From Actinospica sp035493475 (GTDB lineage Bacteria; Actinomycetota; Actinomycetes; Streptomycetales; Catenulisporaceae): DNA of 64,000 bases. Positions within the stretch are counted from its first letter, which is position 1; each line of letters opens with the position of its first letter. Positions 50,882 to 59,753 of this stretch are shown here, piece by piece. Under the pieces are notes generated by a model. It did not search any database. It was not told where the DNA came from and was given only the letters and a program-made list of their open reading frames with translations. The position numbers were made by a program, and so were the translations under genes. The DNA lies in assembly GCA_035493475.1 (NCBI GenBank), contig DATJIF010000040.1, positions 62,001-126,000 of the forward strand. Direction: 5' to 3'.

Positions 50882-52116
50882 ACACCGTGCCGGCACCCTG
50901 CGAACCGCTCGCGGTCACGGGCATCGGACTGGTCACCCCGGGAGGTATCGGGGTGGACGCGACCTGGCGCACGGTGTGCTCGGGCCGTTCCACCGCACGA
51001 CACGACCCGATGCTGGCCGGGTTGCCGGTCGACTTCTCGTGCACCGTGGACGGGTTCGACCCCGCCGAGCGGGTCGGGCGGCGCAGCAGGCTGATCCACG
51101 ACCGGTTCGTGCAACTGGCCCTGGTGGCCGCGCGCGAGGCGGTCGCCGACGCCGGCCTCGACCCGCAGACCTGGGACGGCGCCCGCGTCGGCGTGGTCGT
51201 CGGATGCGGCCTCGGGGGCGTGACCACCTGGGAGAAACAGCACCGCAACCTGCTCGACCGGGGACCGCAAGCCGTCTCGGCCCTGCTCATCCCGATGCTC
51301 GTCCCCAACATGATCGCCGGTCACCTCGCGATCGACCTGCACGCCACCGGCCCCAACCTCGTCACCGCGACCGCGTGCGCCTCGGGGGCCACCGCCATCG
51401 GGACCGCGATGGGCCTGCTGCGCGACGGGAGCTGCGACATCGTGCTGGCCGGCGGGGGAGAGGCGGGGGTGAGCCCGCTGATCGTCACCGCCTTCGCCCA
51501 GATGGGCGCCCTGTCCCGGCGCAGCGGCGATCCGGCCGCGGCCAGCCGCCCGTTCGACCTCGAGCGCGACGGGTTCGTCATCGGCGAGGGCAGCGGCATG
51601 CTCGTGCTCGAACGCGAGGCCGACGCCCGCACGCGCGGGGCCAGGATCCGCGCCCGCGCCCTCGGCTACGGCGCGACGGCCGACGCCGGCCACATGACCG
51701 CCCCCGACCCGAACGGCGTCGGTGTACGCGGCGCCATCGGCGCGGCCCTGGCCCAATCAGGGGTCGAACCTCACGACGTGGACCACATCAACGCGCACGG
51801 CACCTCCACCCCGCTCAACGACGCCGTCGAGGCCGCCGTCATCCGCGAGGTGTTCGGCGCCGGTCCCGCGGTCACCTCGACCAAGGGCGTACTCGGACAC
51901 TCGCTCGGCGCCACCGGAGCGGTCGAGGCCGCCCTGACCGTGCTGTCGATCGAGCAGGACACGATCCCGCCGACCGCCAACCTCGACACCCGGGACCCGG
52001 CGATCGACATCGACATCGTGGTCGGCGCCCCACGCCCCCGGCCGATCGAGGTTGCGATGAGCAACTCCTTCGGCTTCGGCGGCCAGAACGCCGTGCTGGT
52101 GTTCGCCGCCGCGTGA
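50878..52116 (+). CDS. redR: RedR homologue: ketoacyl-ACP synthase II (FabF type)
   Basis: 412 residues from GTG 50878. Cys167 in ATACASGATAI is the nucleophile; INAHGTSTPLND holds the first His and KGVLGHSLGATGA the second with its lysine. SFGFGGQNAVLVF ends the fold. It elongates acyl-RedQ after RedP. Coupling to redQ by overlap shows a shared transcript. An elongating ketosynthase of primary metabolism would normally lie in a fab operon, so the pathway-specific role is favoured. Confidence 0.9.
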   Translation: MNTVPAPCEPLAVTGIGLVTPGGIGVDATWRTVCSGRSTARHDPMLAGLPVDFSCTVDGFDPAERVGRRSRLIHDRFVQLALVAAREAVADAGLDPQTWDGARVGVVVGCGLGGVTTWEKQHRNLLDRGPQAVSALLIPMLVPNMIAGHLAIDLHATGPNLVTATACASGATAIGTAMGLLRDGSCDIVLAGGGEAGVSPLIVTAFAQMGALSRRSGDPAAASRPFDLERDGFVIGEGSGMLVLEREADARTRGARIRARALGYGATADAGHMTAPDPNGVGVRGAIGAALAQSGVEPHDVDHINAHGTSTPLNDAVEAAVIREVFGAGPAVTSTKGVLGHSLGATGAVEAALTVLSIEQDTIPPTANLDTRDPAIDIDIVVGAPRPRPIEVAMSNSFGFGGQNAVLVFAAA

Positions 52117-52171
52117 CCGCCGCACCTCCGAGCCGACCATCACCCGCGTGATACTCAAGGAGAGAAGAACC

Positions 52172-52438
52172 ATGGCCAAGCACGACCTCATCGCCCAGCG
52201 CATCTCCGGTGCCCTGTACCTGGTGAACGGAGTGTCCAAGCTCGTATCCAAAGCCGACTCGCCCCGGCTGCGCCTGGCCGCCCCGGCCCCCGACGTCGAC
52301 GGCCACGACGACCTGGACGAGGCGCCGCGCACCCTGCCCAAGCGCACCACCGTCCTGGCCGTGCTGTTCACCGCCTTCGTGCTCTTCCGGATCGTCGGCC
52401 TCCTGGCCCGCCGGACCGCCGGCCAGGACGAGGATTAG
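52172..52438 (+). CDS. Small membrane protein in the redS position
   Basis: 88 residues from ATG 52172 behind AAGGAGAGAAG. The N-terminal half is soluble and acidic in its middle (DVDGHDDLDEAP); one hydrophobic helix spans residues about 61-78 and is followed by RRTAGQDED. It lies between redR and the redT-position gene, where S. coelicolor has redS, but I see no motif that confirms the name. It may anchor or position the fatty-acid-making enzymes at the membrane; this is only a guess. Confidence 0.6.
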   Translation: MAKHDLIAQRISGALYLVNGVSKLVSKADSPRLRLAAPAPDVDGHDDLDEAPRTLPKRTTVLAVLFTAFVLFRIVGLLARRTAGQDED

Positions 52439-52448
52439 GGCACCTGCC

Positions 52449-53339
52449 ATGGCACTGGCGCTCCCGAGCAGCGACCTGGAAGTACTCGAACGCAGAGTCC
52501 ACCAGGCGCTTCGATCTGCGGACGACCGCGACCTGGAGGTACTCGGCTACGGCGAGGTCACCCTGGTGCTGCGGCTGCGCACCGCCACCGGTCATTTCGC
52601 GTGCAAGCGCCTGCCGGTGTTCCCGACCCGGACCCGCTTCGAGAACCACGAGCGACTGGTCGACGAATACCTCCGGCGCCTCGGCGGCGCGGGCCTGAGA
52701 GTCGCCGAGACCCGGATGTGGCACCAGCCGCTGCCAGGAGGGCGAGTCGTGGCTTACTGCGTACAGGAGGCGCTGCCGTCCGACCGTCTCTGTTCGACCC
52801 TGCTGCAGACCGAGGGCGAGCAGTGGGCGTCGGGATTCTTCAAACGATTCCTCGACCATGTCGAGCACGCCGTGAGCGCGCAGGTCGGCCTCGACGCCCA
52901 GGCATCCAACTGGATCGACGTCGGCGGCGAACTCGTCTACCTGGACGTCACCACGCCGCTGCTGCGCGACGGCGCGGGCCGGGAGCGATTGGACGTGCCG
53001 CTGTTCTTCACCTCCCTGCCCTGGATCATGCGCGACGCGGTGCGCCTGACGATGACAGGCTCGATCTTCGAGAAGTTCTACGCCCCGCGCGGTGTGGTGC
53101 TCGACTTCCTCGGAAACCTGTACAAGGAGAAGCTCACCCCCCTGATACCGCTGTTCCTGGAGCAGGCCAACGCGCGCCTGGACACGCCGATCACCGCGGA
53201 CGAGGTCGCCGCCTACTACCGCGGCGACGCACGGATGTGGGAGCTGATCCAGCGGCTACGCCGCGCCGACCGCTTCTGGCACCGCACCATACGTCGGCGC
53301 ACCTACCCGTTCCTGCTGCCCCCGGCGATAGCCCGCTGA
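52449..53339 (+). CDS. Kinase-fold-like protein in the redT position, function unknown
   Basis: 296 residues, soluble. The first third (LGYGEVTLVLRLRTATGHFACKRLPVF, split by motif as a glycine loop and a lysine strand) resembles the nucleotide lobe of aminoglycoside-phosphotransferase-like kinases, and LDAQASNWIDVGGELVYLDVTTP resembles the catalytic HxDxxxxN...D region with changes (Q-A-S-N, then D). A working kinase is thus possible but not sure. It lies where redT is found in the known cluster and overlaps the phosphopantetheinyl transferase start by one base. Confidence 0.55.
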   Translation: MALALPSSDLEVLERRVHQALRSADDRDLEVLGYGEVTLVLRLRTATGHFACKRLPVFPTRTRFENHERLVDEYLRRLGGAGLRVAETRMWHQPLPGGRVVAYCVQEALPSDRLCSTLLQTEGEQWASGFFKRFLDHVEHAVSAQVGLDAQASNWIDVGGELVYLDVTTPLLRDGAGRERLDVPLFFTSLPWIMRDAVRLTMTGSIFEKFYAPRGVVLDFLGNLYKEKLTPLIPLFLEQANARLDTPITADEVAAYYRGDARMWELIQRLRRADRFWHRTIRRRTYPFLLPPAIAR

Positions 53340-54112
53340 TGACGACCACGACCGCCCGCTATGCCGGTCTCGCCGCCGTGCGGCTCGAGGTCGACCGGCC
53401 ATTGGCCGTCCACCACGTGCCCGGACCGCTCACTCTCGCAGTGGTCTCGATCGGCTGGCTGCGCAGCCTGGACGCGCTGAGCCGCTCGGCGGTCGCGGCG
53501 CGGCACCTGGACGCCGACGAAGTCGCGCACGCCGCGGCTCTGCCGGTGCCCAAGCGGAAACTGGAATGGCTGGCGGGGCGGCTGGCCGTGAAGCACGCCG
53601 TGTCCAGGCACCGGATGCGACAGACCGGCGAATGCCCGGCGACCCGCGACGTCCACGTGACCACGGCCGCCGACGGCCCCTGCGCAGGGCGCCCACTGGT
53701 CAACGCCCCCGTGCACATCTCCGTGAGCCACTCGGCCGACTTCGCCATCGCCGCGTGCGGCCCGCAGCCGGTCGGCGTCGACCTCGAACGCAGCGGCCCG
53801 CTGCCGCCGCTCGTCACGCAACTGCTCGCGCACGATGAGACGGCGACCGATCGGCCCGTGCACCCCGGCCTGGCCGCGATGCCCGCCGCCCTGCGGTGGA
53901 CGTGCAAGGAAGCGGTCCTCAAACTCTTCGGCTTCGGCCTGCGGGTGGACACGCGCGAGGTGCGGCTGACCGGTTGGCACGACGACGGCCGCTTCACCTG
54001 GACGAGCGGCACCGACCTGTGCCGTCGCGCGCCCGACGCCGCCGATCCGTCGGCCTTCGCCACCTGGGCGCACGAGATCGACGGCTACTGCCTGGCGCTG
54101 ATCTGGAAGTGA
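53339..54112 (+). CDS. redU: RedU homologue: 4'-phosphopantetheinyl transferase (Sfp type)
   Basis: 257 residues from ATG 53339. The magnesium- and CoA-binding motifs are PVGVDLE and WTCKEAVLKLFGFGL, with the basic ISVSHSADFAIAA strand between. The length fits the Sfp group that activates carrier proteins of secondary metabolism. It should modify RedO, RedN, RedL and RedQ (six intact carrier sites in the window, plus the degenerate one in RedL). It overlaps the previous gene by one base, so it belongs to the redP transcript. Confidence 0.9.
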   Translation: MTTTTARYAGLAAVRLEVDRPLAVHHVPGPLTLAVVSIGWLRSLDALSRSAVAARHLDADEVAHAAALPVPKRKLEWLAGRLAVKHAVSRHRMRQTGECPATRDVHVTTAADGPCAGRPLVNAPVHISVSHSADFAIAACGPQPVGVDLERSGPLPPLVTQLLAHDETATDRPVHPGLAAMPAALRWTCKEAVLKLFGFGLRVDTREVRLTGWHDDGRFTWTSGTDLCRRAPDAADPSAFATWAHEIDGYCLALIWK

Positions 54113-54121
54113 GGAAACGTG

Positions 54122-55309
54122 ATGGGTGAGCAAGCAACCCGGCAGACGCCGGCACGAGCCGTGCCCTACTCGGTGGCGCTGCGCTCCGCGGTCGCGATCG
54201 CCGCGCTCAGCCCGTCCTCGCACAACTGCCAGCCCGTGGCGGTCGTTCGGATGGACGGCCGCGACGCCCGGGACGCGGCAGCCGCCATCCTCGACGACCA
54301 ACCCGCCTCGGGTCTCGACGACCCCGAGCGCGCGTATCTCGCTTTGTGCCTCGATGATGACCGCACCCTGGGCGCGCTACCCGCGCACGCCGTCGAGATG
54401 CAGCTCAGTTGCGGACTGTACGGACAGGCTCTCCTGCTCGCGCTCGCGGCCCACGGCTGGGCGGCGCATCGGATCAAACACCTGATGAAGGGGACTGAAG
54501 CCGACCTCGTGGCGCACACCGAGCGGTGGCCGGCGAACCTGACCCCGTTGTGTGTCGTCGAACTGCGCCCGAGCGAACCCACCGCCGGACTCGACGCGTT
54601 GCACACCGCGACGCTGGCGCGGCGCACCAACCGGGCGCCCTACCGGCCGGATCCGGTGGCCGCAGACCTCATCGCGTCGCTCACCGAGCCCGCCGACGCT
54701 CTCGCGCACGGCAGCAAGCCCGTCATCCGGCACCTGTCCGCCCCGGCGGAACGGGACCGGTTCGCCGACTTCGTGGCCCGCCACGGCGCACGCGACTTCG
54801 CCCATGACGCCGCCTGGCGTGAGACCTACTCGTTCATCCGCCGCACCGACCGCGCGGCGCTCGAGAGCGGCGACGGATTCGCCTTGAGCCAACTGTTCGG
54901 CCCGCTCTCCCCGGTGCGAGGCCGATTGCTGACCGCCGCTCTCGCACCGGGCACCATGCGGATGCTCCGGCGCTTCGGCTACCCGCGGCTGTTGGCCGGA
55001 CAGTTGGCGGCCGTCGTGCGGCAATCGCCCGTGGTGGTGATGATGAGCCTGCCCAAGCCCGCCCCCACCCCCGACGAGGTCGTCGGCGCCGGCGCCCACC
55101 TCGCCGAATACTGGCTGCGCGCTACCCGTGCCGGCCTGGCGCTGCACCCGGTGAGCATCGTGCTGCAACACGACGACCTGCGCGAAGCCCTGCAAGATCA
55201 GTTCGACCTGCCGGGCAGGACCTACTTCGTCAGCCGTCTCGGCTACCCCGCCACCCGCTTCCCGCCCTCCCCGCGCCGCCCGGCGTCGGCGGCACTCCAC
55301 GTCGCCTGA
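54122..55309 (+). CDS. Nitroreductase-fold oxidoreductase in the redV position
   Basis: 395 residues from ATG 54122 (GTG 54119 is possible; GAGG lies seven bases before the ATG). AIAALSPSSHNCQPVAVVR is the usual FMN-site opening of actinobacterial nitroreductase-like proteins, RRTNRAPYRPDPV the middle block, and GAHLAEYWLRATRAGLALHPVSI the closing helix. The double length and second half are typical of the tandem-lobe nitroreductase group. It is last in the redP unit, in the place of redV, whose role is unclear; a flavin-dependent oxidation of an intermediate would fit. Confidence 0.7.
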   Translation: MGEQATRQTPARAVPYSVALRSAVAIAALSPSSHNCQPVAVVRMDGRDARDAAAAILDDQPASGLDDPERAYLALCLDDDRTLGALPAHAVEMQLSCGLYGQALLLALAAHGWAAHRIKHLMKGTEADLVAHTERWPANLTPLCVVELRPSEPTAGLDALHTATLARRTNRAPYRPDPVAADLIASLTEPADALAHGSKPVIRHLSAPAERDRFADFVARHGARDFAHDAAWRETYSFIRRTDRAALESGDGFALSQLFGPLSPVRGRLLTAALAPGTMRMLRRFGYPRLLAGQLAAVVRQSPVVVMMSLPKPAPTPDEVVGAGAHLAEYWLRATRAGLALHPVSIVLQHDDLREALQDQFDLPGRTYFVSRLGYPATRFPPSPRRPASAALHVA

Positions 55310-55327
55310 CGAGCCCTCAAAAAATCA

Positions 55328-55378
55328 TTGCACAGTGCACCAGAAAACTCTTGCACAGGGCAATAATCGAGCTAAGCT
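55328..55378 (+). promoter_or_regulatory. Exporter operon promoter with MarR-type boxes 7 and 8
   Basis: TTGCA-CAG-TGCAC (55328-55340) and TTGCA-CAG-GGCAA (55351-55363), 23 bases apart, each with one mismatch. The second overlaps a -35 TTGCAC (55351-55356); 16 bases later TAAGCT (55373-55378) is the -10. The GTG start at 55386 lies seven bases after it, so the transcript is probably leaderless. Confidence 0.72.
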
Positions 55379-55385
55379 TGGCCGC

Positions 55386-56015
55386 GTGGACAAGTCGAAC
55401 GGACAAGCCACCACCCGCTCCACCACGTTGACCAGTGCCCAGCAGGGCGCGGCCACCCGCAGGGCGATCCTGGACGCCGCCGCGCAACTGATCGCCGAGA
55501 CCGGCTGGTGCGCCGTGACCACCCGCGCGATCGCCGCCCGCGCCGGAGTCCCACACGGCGCAGTCAGCTACCACTTCACCGGCAGGGCCGACCTGCTGCG
55601 CGAAGCCGCGCTCGAGGCCACCCGCGCGGCACTGGCCGAGCCCCTGGCCCTGGTCGGTGGAGCCGGAAGCGTCGGCGACGTGCTCCAGGGAACCTTCGCC
55701 TGGTACGCCGCCGGTGGGCTGGGCGACCCCTCGGTGGCGCTGCTGCTGGAAACCGCTCGCGAAGCCGGCCGCGACGAGGCACTGCGCGCCCCGATCACAG
55801 CCCAACTACGCGAATACCGGGCCGCACTCGCCGATCTGGTCGGCCGCGACCAGGAACGCGGCGACCTGGTGCCCGGCGTGGACTCCGCAGGCGTCGCCGC
55901 GCTGATCGCCGCACTGCTCGACGGCCTGATCCTGCACCTCGTCCTCGACCCCGAGCTCGACACCCGGCCCGTGGCGCAAGCCGTCCTGGGCCTTCTGGGA
56001 GGAGATACCCGATGA
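55386..56015 (+). CDS. TetR-family regulator of the MMPL exporter
   Basis: 209 residues from GTG 55386; the upstream ATG 55335 would place both operator boxes inside the gene. The helix-turn-helix region reads TRAIAARAGVPHGAVSYHFTGRADLL. The ligand domain (about 80-205) is of the TetR_C type found with drug-efflux genes. The stop overlaps the MMPL start (ATGA), so both are made from one message and the regulator likely controls its own operon. Control by the MarR paralogues is also suggested by the boxes before it. Confidence 0.85.
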   Translation: MDKSNGQATTRSTTLTSAQQGAATRRAILDAAAQLIAETGWCAVTTRAIAARAGVPHGAVSYHFTGRADLLREAALEATRAALAEPLALVGGAGSVGDVLQGTFAWYAAGGLGDPSVALLLETAREAGRDEALRAPITAQLREYRAALADLVGRDQERGDLVPGVDSAGVAALIAALLDGLILHLVLDPELDTRPVAQAVLGLLGGDTR

Positions 56016-58348
56016 CCGCGTACCGCTGGGGCGTCCATATGGCGCGCCACCGCAAGGCCGTCCTGTGGACGTGGCTGGTGATCCTGCTCGTGTGCATGGC
56101 GGGATTCCCCGCGCTCGAAAGCCACCTCGGCGGCCCCAACTACGGGGTCTCGGGCTCGGAGTCCGCGCAGGTCAGCACCCTGCTTCAGCGCCACTTCGCC
56201 GGTCAGGGCGCCGAGCAGGACGTCATCGTGTTCGACGCCGGCGGCGCGGACATCACCAGCCCGGCCGAGCAGGCCGAAGTGGCGAAGGTCATGGCCGCCG
56301 CCCGGACCCAGGCCGGCGTCGTCTCCGTCGTCGGCCCCTTCGACCCGCAGGCCCAACAACAGATCTCCACGGACAAACACGCCGCACTCGGCCTGGTCGC
56401 GATGGACGGAACCCCCAGCCAACTGACCGGCCGCGCCTCAAAGGTGCAGACCGCCGTGGAGAACGCGTCCGGCGGCTCGGTCAAGGCCTGGCTGACCGGA
56501 TACTCGCCGATCACCAACGACCTGACCAAGGTCGAGAACGCCGACTCCGAACGCGCCGAGTCGATCGGCCTGCCCGTGGCGCTGATCGTCCTGCTGCTCG
56601 CCCTCGGCGCGCTGGTGGCCGCACTCGTACCGCTCCTGCTGGCCATGTGCAGCCTGACCTTCGCCTTCGGCCTGATCACCCTGCTGACCCTCGGCTTCAA
56701 CTTCGACTCCTTCCTCGTCACGATCGCCACGATGATCGGCATCGGCATCGGCATCGACTACTCCCTGTTCATCGTCAGTCGCTTCCGCGAGGAACTCGTG
56801 CGCAACGGCGTGACCGGGCGCGGCAAACGGCACGAGACCAAGGAGAAGGCCGAGGAGATCGCCAGGGCGACCGGAACCACCATGGCCACCTCCGGGCGCA
56901 CCGTCCTGTTCTCCGGAGTCGTCGTGGCCATCTCCATGTGCTCGCTGTTCATCGTCGACTCCTCCGTCTTCCAGGAGATCGCCATCGGCGTCGCCGTGGT
57001 CGTCGTCAGCACCCTGGCAGCGGCCTGGACCCTGCTGCCCGCCGCACTGGCGAGCTTCGGCGCCCGGGTGAACCGCGGCTCGCTGCCCAAGCGGCTGCAG
57101 CCGGCCGACATCCAGCCCGGATCCGAGGAGGGCCGCGGCGGCTGGGCCCGCTGGGCACACCTGATCATGCGCCACCCCGTGATCGGCGGACTGATCGCCG
57201 CCGCCATCCTCGTGGTCGCCGCACTGCCGATCGGCGGCATGCGCTACGGCATCGACCTGGGCACCGCCTCACTGACCGGCCAGCCCACCGCCCAAGCCCA
57301 GCAGGTTCTCGAACGCTCCTTCGGCCCCGGAGCCGTCTCCCCGATAGAGATCGTGGTCACCGGACCGAACGACACCACCCTGACCGCCACCGGCACAGCC
57401 GCCGCCCAGCAACTGCAGAGCGCCCTGTCGAAGGACAGTGAGATCTCCGACGTCCAGAGCGAGCAGTCCGGCGGCAGGATCCTGATCAACGCGGTTCCCT
57501 CCATCCCCGTCGACTCGGCCGCCGCGGCCACCCTCGTCCAGCACATCCGCACCGACCTCGCACCTCAGGCCGTCGGAAACAGCGGCGACATCGTCCTGGT
57601 CGGCGGAGCCACAGCCGTGTTCGTCGACCTGACCCACGAGACCAACGCCAAGGTCCCCTACATCCTGCTGCTCGTCCTCGGCCTCTCACTGCTCTTCCTG
57701 CTCCTGGTGTTCCGCAGCGTCATCCTGCCCATTAAGGCCGTGCTGATGAACCTGCTGGTGACAGCCGCGTCCATGGGCCTGACCGTCGCCGTCTTCCAGT
57801 GGGGCCACGGAGCGCGCCTGCTCGGCTTCACCAGCGCCGGCTTCCTCCAGGTCTACCTGCCGATCAGCGTCTTCGTGATGCTCTTCGGCCTGTCGATGGA
57901 CTACGAGGTCTTCCTCATCCGGCGCATGCAGGAGGCCTGGCACCGTACCCGCGACAACGCCTCCGCCGTCGCCGTCGGCATCGAACACACCGCCCGCCCG
58001 ATCGCCGCCGCGGCCGCGATCATGGTGGCCGTCTTCGGCAGCTTCATGACCGCGAACGTCCTCGAACTCAAGGAGTTCGGCCTCGCCCTGTCGGTGGCCA
58101 TCGCCTTCGACGCGACCCTCGTGCGCCTCGTGCTGGTGCCCGCGCTCATGCGGCTGTTCGGCACCTGGAACTGGTGGCTGCCCTCCGGAGTGGAGCGCCT
58201 GCTGCCCAAACTGCACCTAGAAGAAGGCGCCGCTGCACCGAGCGTCCCGACACCCGCGGCGCACCCGGACCGGGATGCCGCCAAGGCCGTCACCGGCGCC
58301 GACACGCACCCCGACACCGACGCAGCCAGCCCGTCACACTCCGGGTGA
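56012..58348 (+). CDS. MMPL-family RND-type exporter
   Basis: 778 residues from ATG 56012 behind GGAGGAG. Two six-helix halves, each beginning with one helix, an extracytoplasmic loop and then five helices. GIGIDYSLFIVSRFREEL and LSMDYEVFLIRRMQE are the paired helix-4 motifs with the proton-relay Asp-Tyr of MMPL proteins. The C-terminal 70 residues are a disordered Ala/Asp/Pro tail. Such pumps export lipids or hydrophobic metabolites. Its place next to the red genes and the shared boxes make the pigment a likely substrate and this the self-protection system. Confidence 0.9.
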   Translation: MTAYRWGVHMARHRKAVLWTWLVILLVCMAGFPALESHLGGPNYGVSGSESAQVSTLLQRHFAGQGAEQDVIVFDAGGADITSPAEQAEVAKVMAAARTQAGVVSVVGPFDPQAQQQISTDKHAALGLVAMDGTPSQLTGRASKVQTAVENASGGSVKAWLTGYSPITNDLTKVENADSERAESIGLPVALIVLLLALGALVAALVPLLLAMCSLTFAFGLITLLTLGFNFDSFLVTIATMIGIGIGIDYSLFIVSRFREELVRNGVTGRGKRHETKEKAEEIARATGTTMATSGRTVLFSGVVVAISMCSLFIVDSSVFQEIAIGVAVVVVSTLAAAWTLLPAALASFGARVNRGSLPKRLQPADIQPGSEEGRGGWARWAHLIMRHPVIGGLIAAAILVVAALPIGGMRYGIDLGTASLTGQPTAQAQQVLERSFGPGAVSPIEIVVTGPNDTTLTATGTAAAQQLQSALSKDSEISDVQSEQSGGRILINAVPSIPVDSAAAATLVQHIRTDLAPQAVGNSGDIVLVGGATAVFVDLTHETNAKVPYILLLVLGLSLLFLLLVFRSVILPIKAVLMNLLVTAASMGLTVAVFQWGHGARLLGFTSAGFLQVYLPISVFVMLFGLSMDYEVFLIRRMQEAWHRTRDNASAVAVGIEHTARPIAAAAAIMVAVFGSFMTANVLELKEFGLALSVAIAFDATLVRLVLVPALMRLFGTWNWWLPSGVERLLPKLHLEEGAAAPSVPTPAAHPDRDAAKAVTGADTHPDTDAASPSHSG

Positions 58349-58365
58349 CCCACGGTGTCCACGCG

Positions 58366-58408
58366 GTCAGGAATAGGTCAGGGCTCGATCAGCGGCCCAT
58401 GCCATCCT
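58366..58408 (+). promoter_or_regulatory. SARP-type promoter before the mycothiol-dependent enzyme gene
   Basis: GTCAG at 58366 and 58377 and ATCAG at 58388, 11 bases apart. A weak -10 (CATCCT, 58403-58408) follows after 10 bases, and the GTG start at 58415 is six bases beyond it, which suggests a leaderless message under RedD control. Confidence 0.68.
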
Positions 58409-58414
58409 CGCTGC

Positions 58415-59059
58415 GTGGACACCTTCACCTTGATTGCCGACGAGCGCCGCGCCTTGGCCGACGTACTCGAACAACTGACCCCACAGCAGTGGTCCGCCCC
58501 GAGCCTGTGCCGCGGCTGGACTATCCATGACCTGACCGCGCACCTGGTGATGGGCCTGGAGACCACCATGCCCGAATTCCTCCGAACCCTGATGATGTCC
58601 CGTGGAAACTTCGACCGGGCCAACGTCAAGCTGACCGCCCGATGGTCCACCCGCGACTCCGGCGACCTCACCGCGGCCCTGCGCCGACACGCGGACTCCC
58701 GGTTCACCCCGCCGGGCCAGGGCCCCGCCGCACCGCTGGTCGAGATCCTCGTCCACGCCATGGACGTACGCCGTGCCCTGGACATCGACCGTCCAATCCC
58801 ACCCGAAAGCGTTCGCCCGGCCTTGGACTTCCTGGCGGCATTCCGTCTGCCGCCCGGCGCCCCCGGCCCCAACCTCGTCCCCCGCGGCCTGCTCGACCGT
58901 CTCCAACTGGAGGCCACCGACCTCGACTGGTTCAGCGGCCGCGGAGCAGCGGCCCGGGGCACCGGCGCGGACCTCCTGCTCGCGGTCACCGGCCGCCGCG
59001 TAGGCGCTGACCAGTTGACCGGCCCCGGCGCCGAGATCCTCCAACGCCGCCTCACCTGA
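58415..59059 (+). CDS. Maleylpyruvate isomerase-family (DinB-like) mycothiol-dependent enzyme
   Basis: 214 residues from GTG 58415. The N-terminal four-helix bundle has FTLIADERRALADVLEQL, then WTIHDLTAHLVMG, with the metal-ligand histidine region, and VEILVHAMDVRRALDI, another metal-site block of the DinB/MDMPI fold. The C-terminal 70 residues (LEATDLDWFSGRGAAARGTG and following) match the extra domain of actinobacterial mycothiol-dependent maleylpyruvate isomerases. Its promoter carries a SARP triplet, so it may be part of the pigment regulon, for instance in thiol-based detoxification. It has no counterpart in the known red clusters that I recall. Confidence 0.8.
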   Translation: MDTFTLIADERRALADVLEQLTPQQWSAPSLCRGWTIHDLTAHLVMGLETTMPEFLRTLMMSRGNFDRANVKLTARWSTRDSGDLTAALRRHADSRFTPPGQGPAAPLVEILVHAMDVRRALDIDRPIPPESVRPALDFLAAFRLPPGAPGPNLVPRGLLDRLQLEATDLDWFSGRGAAARGTGADLLLAVTGRRVGADQLTGPGAEILQRRLT

Positions 59060-59097
59060 GCCACGCCGCCCGTCCCCGACCGGGCACTGACAAGTGA

Positions 59098-59601
59098 ATG
59101 GAAGACCTCCAGGTGGACACTACGCCCTCAGCGGAAGCCGACGACATCCGGGAGGTGATCGCCGCGCTGCTCACCACCTCCCGCCTACTGGTGGCGATGG
59201 CCGCGCGATCCCTGGCAGCGTTCGATGAAACCCTCACCCTGCCGCAGTACCGAATGCTGGTGGTCCTCGACGAGCACGGCTCACGCAGTCTCGCTAGACT
59301 CGCCGACCACCTGAAGGTCAACTCCTCTACCGCTCTGCGCATGGTCGACCGCCTCGCAGCCGTCGGACTGCTCGAGAAGATCGCCAATCCCGACGATCGC
59401 CGACAAGTTCTTCTGCGACTGACCGGCGCAGGCCGACTCGCGGTGTGGCATGTCACCACCCATAGGCGGGCTGAGATCACCCGTGCCGTCCAGGCGATTC
59501 CCACCATCCAACGCCGACCCCTGCTATCTGCGCTGCGCGCGTTCATGAACGCTGCAGACGGGCCAACCTTACAGCTGCCGGACTTGCCAGGGTGGCAGTA
59601 A
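59098..59601 (+). CDS. MarR-family regulator, paralogue 4
   Basis: 167 residues from ATG 59098 (GTG 59113 is an alternative). It shares LLTTSRLLVAMAARSLAAF, LTLPQYRMLVVLD, recognition helix KVNSSTALRMVDRL, wing NPDDRRQVLLRLT and tail LPDLPGWQ with the other three. It is close to paralogue 3 in the helix. It is the last gene before the recombinase region. No TTGCA box is seen before it, so it may not regulate itself through this motif. Confidence 0.88.
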   Translation: MEDLQVDTTPSAEADDIREVIAALLTTSRLLVAMAARSLAAFDETLTLPQYRMLVVLDEHGSRSLARLADHLKVNSSTALRMVDRLAAVGLLEKIANPDDRRQVLLRLTGAGRLAVWHVTTHRRAEITRAVQAIPTIQRRPLLSALRAFMNAADGPTLQLPDLPGWQ

Positions 59602-59753
59602 GAGGACACACAAGTCGTGGACCGATCGCCGAGATGCCCAGCGGCCCCGTGCCCAGTCCAATGGTATGGCCGGTCGTCTCGCTACGGGATCGTCAGGACA
59701 CGATCGGATTCGTGCTCTGCTCTGACACAGTCTGCTCGACGTCGCGGGTGAAA

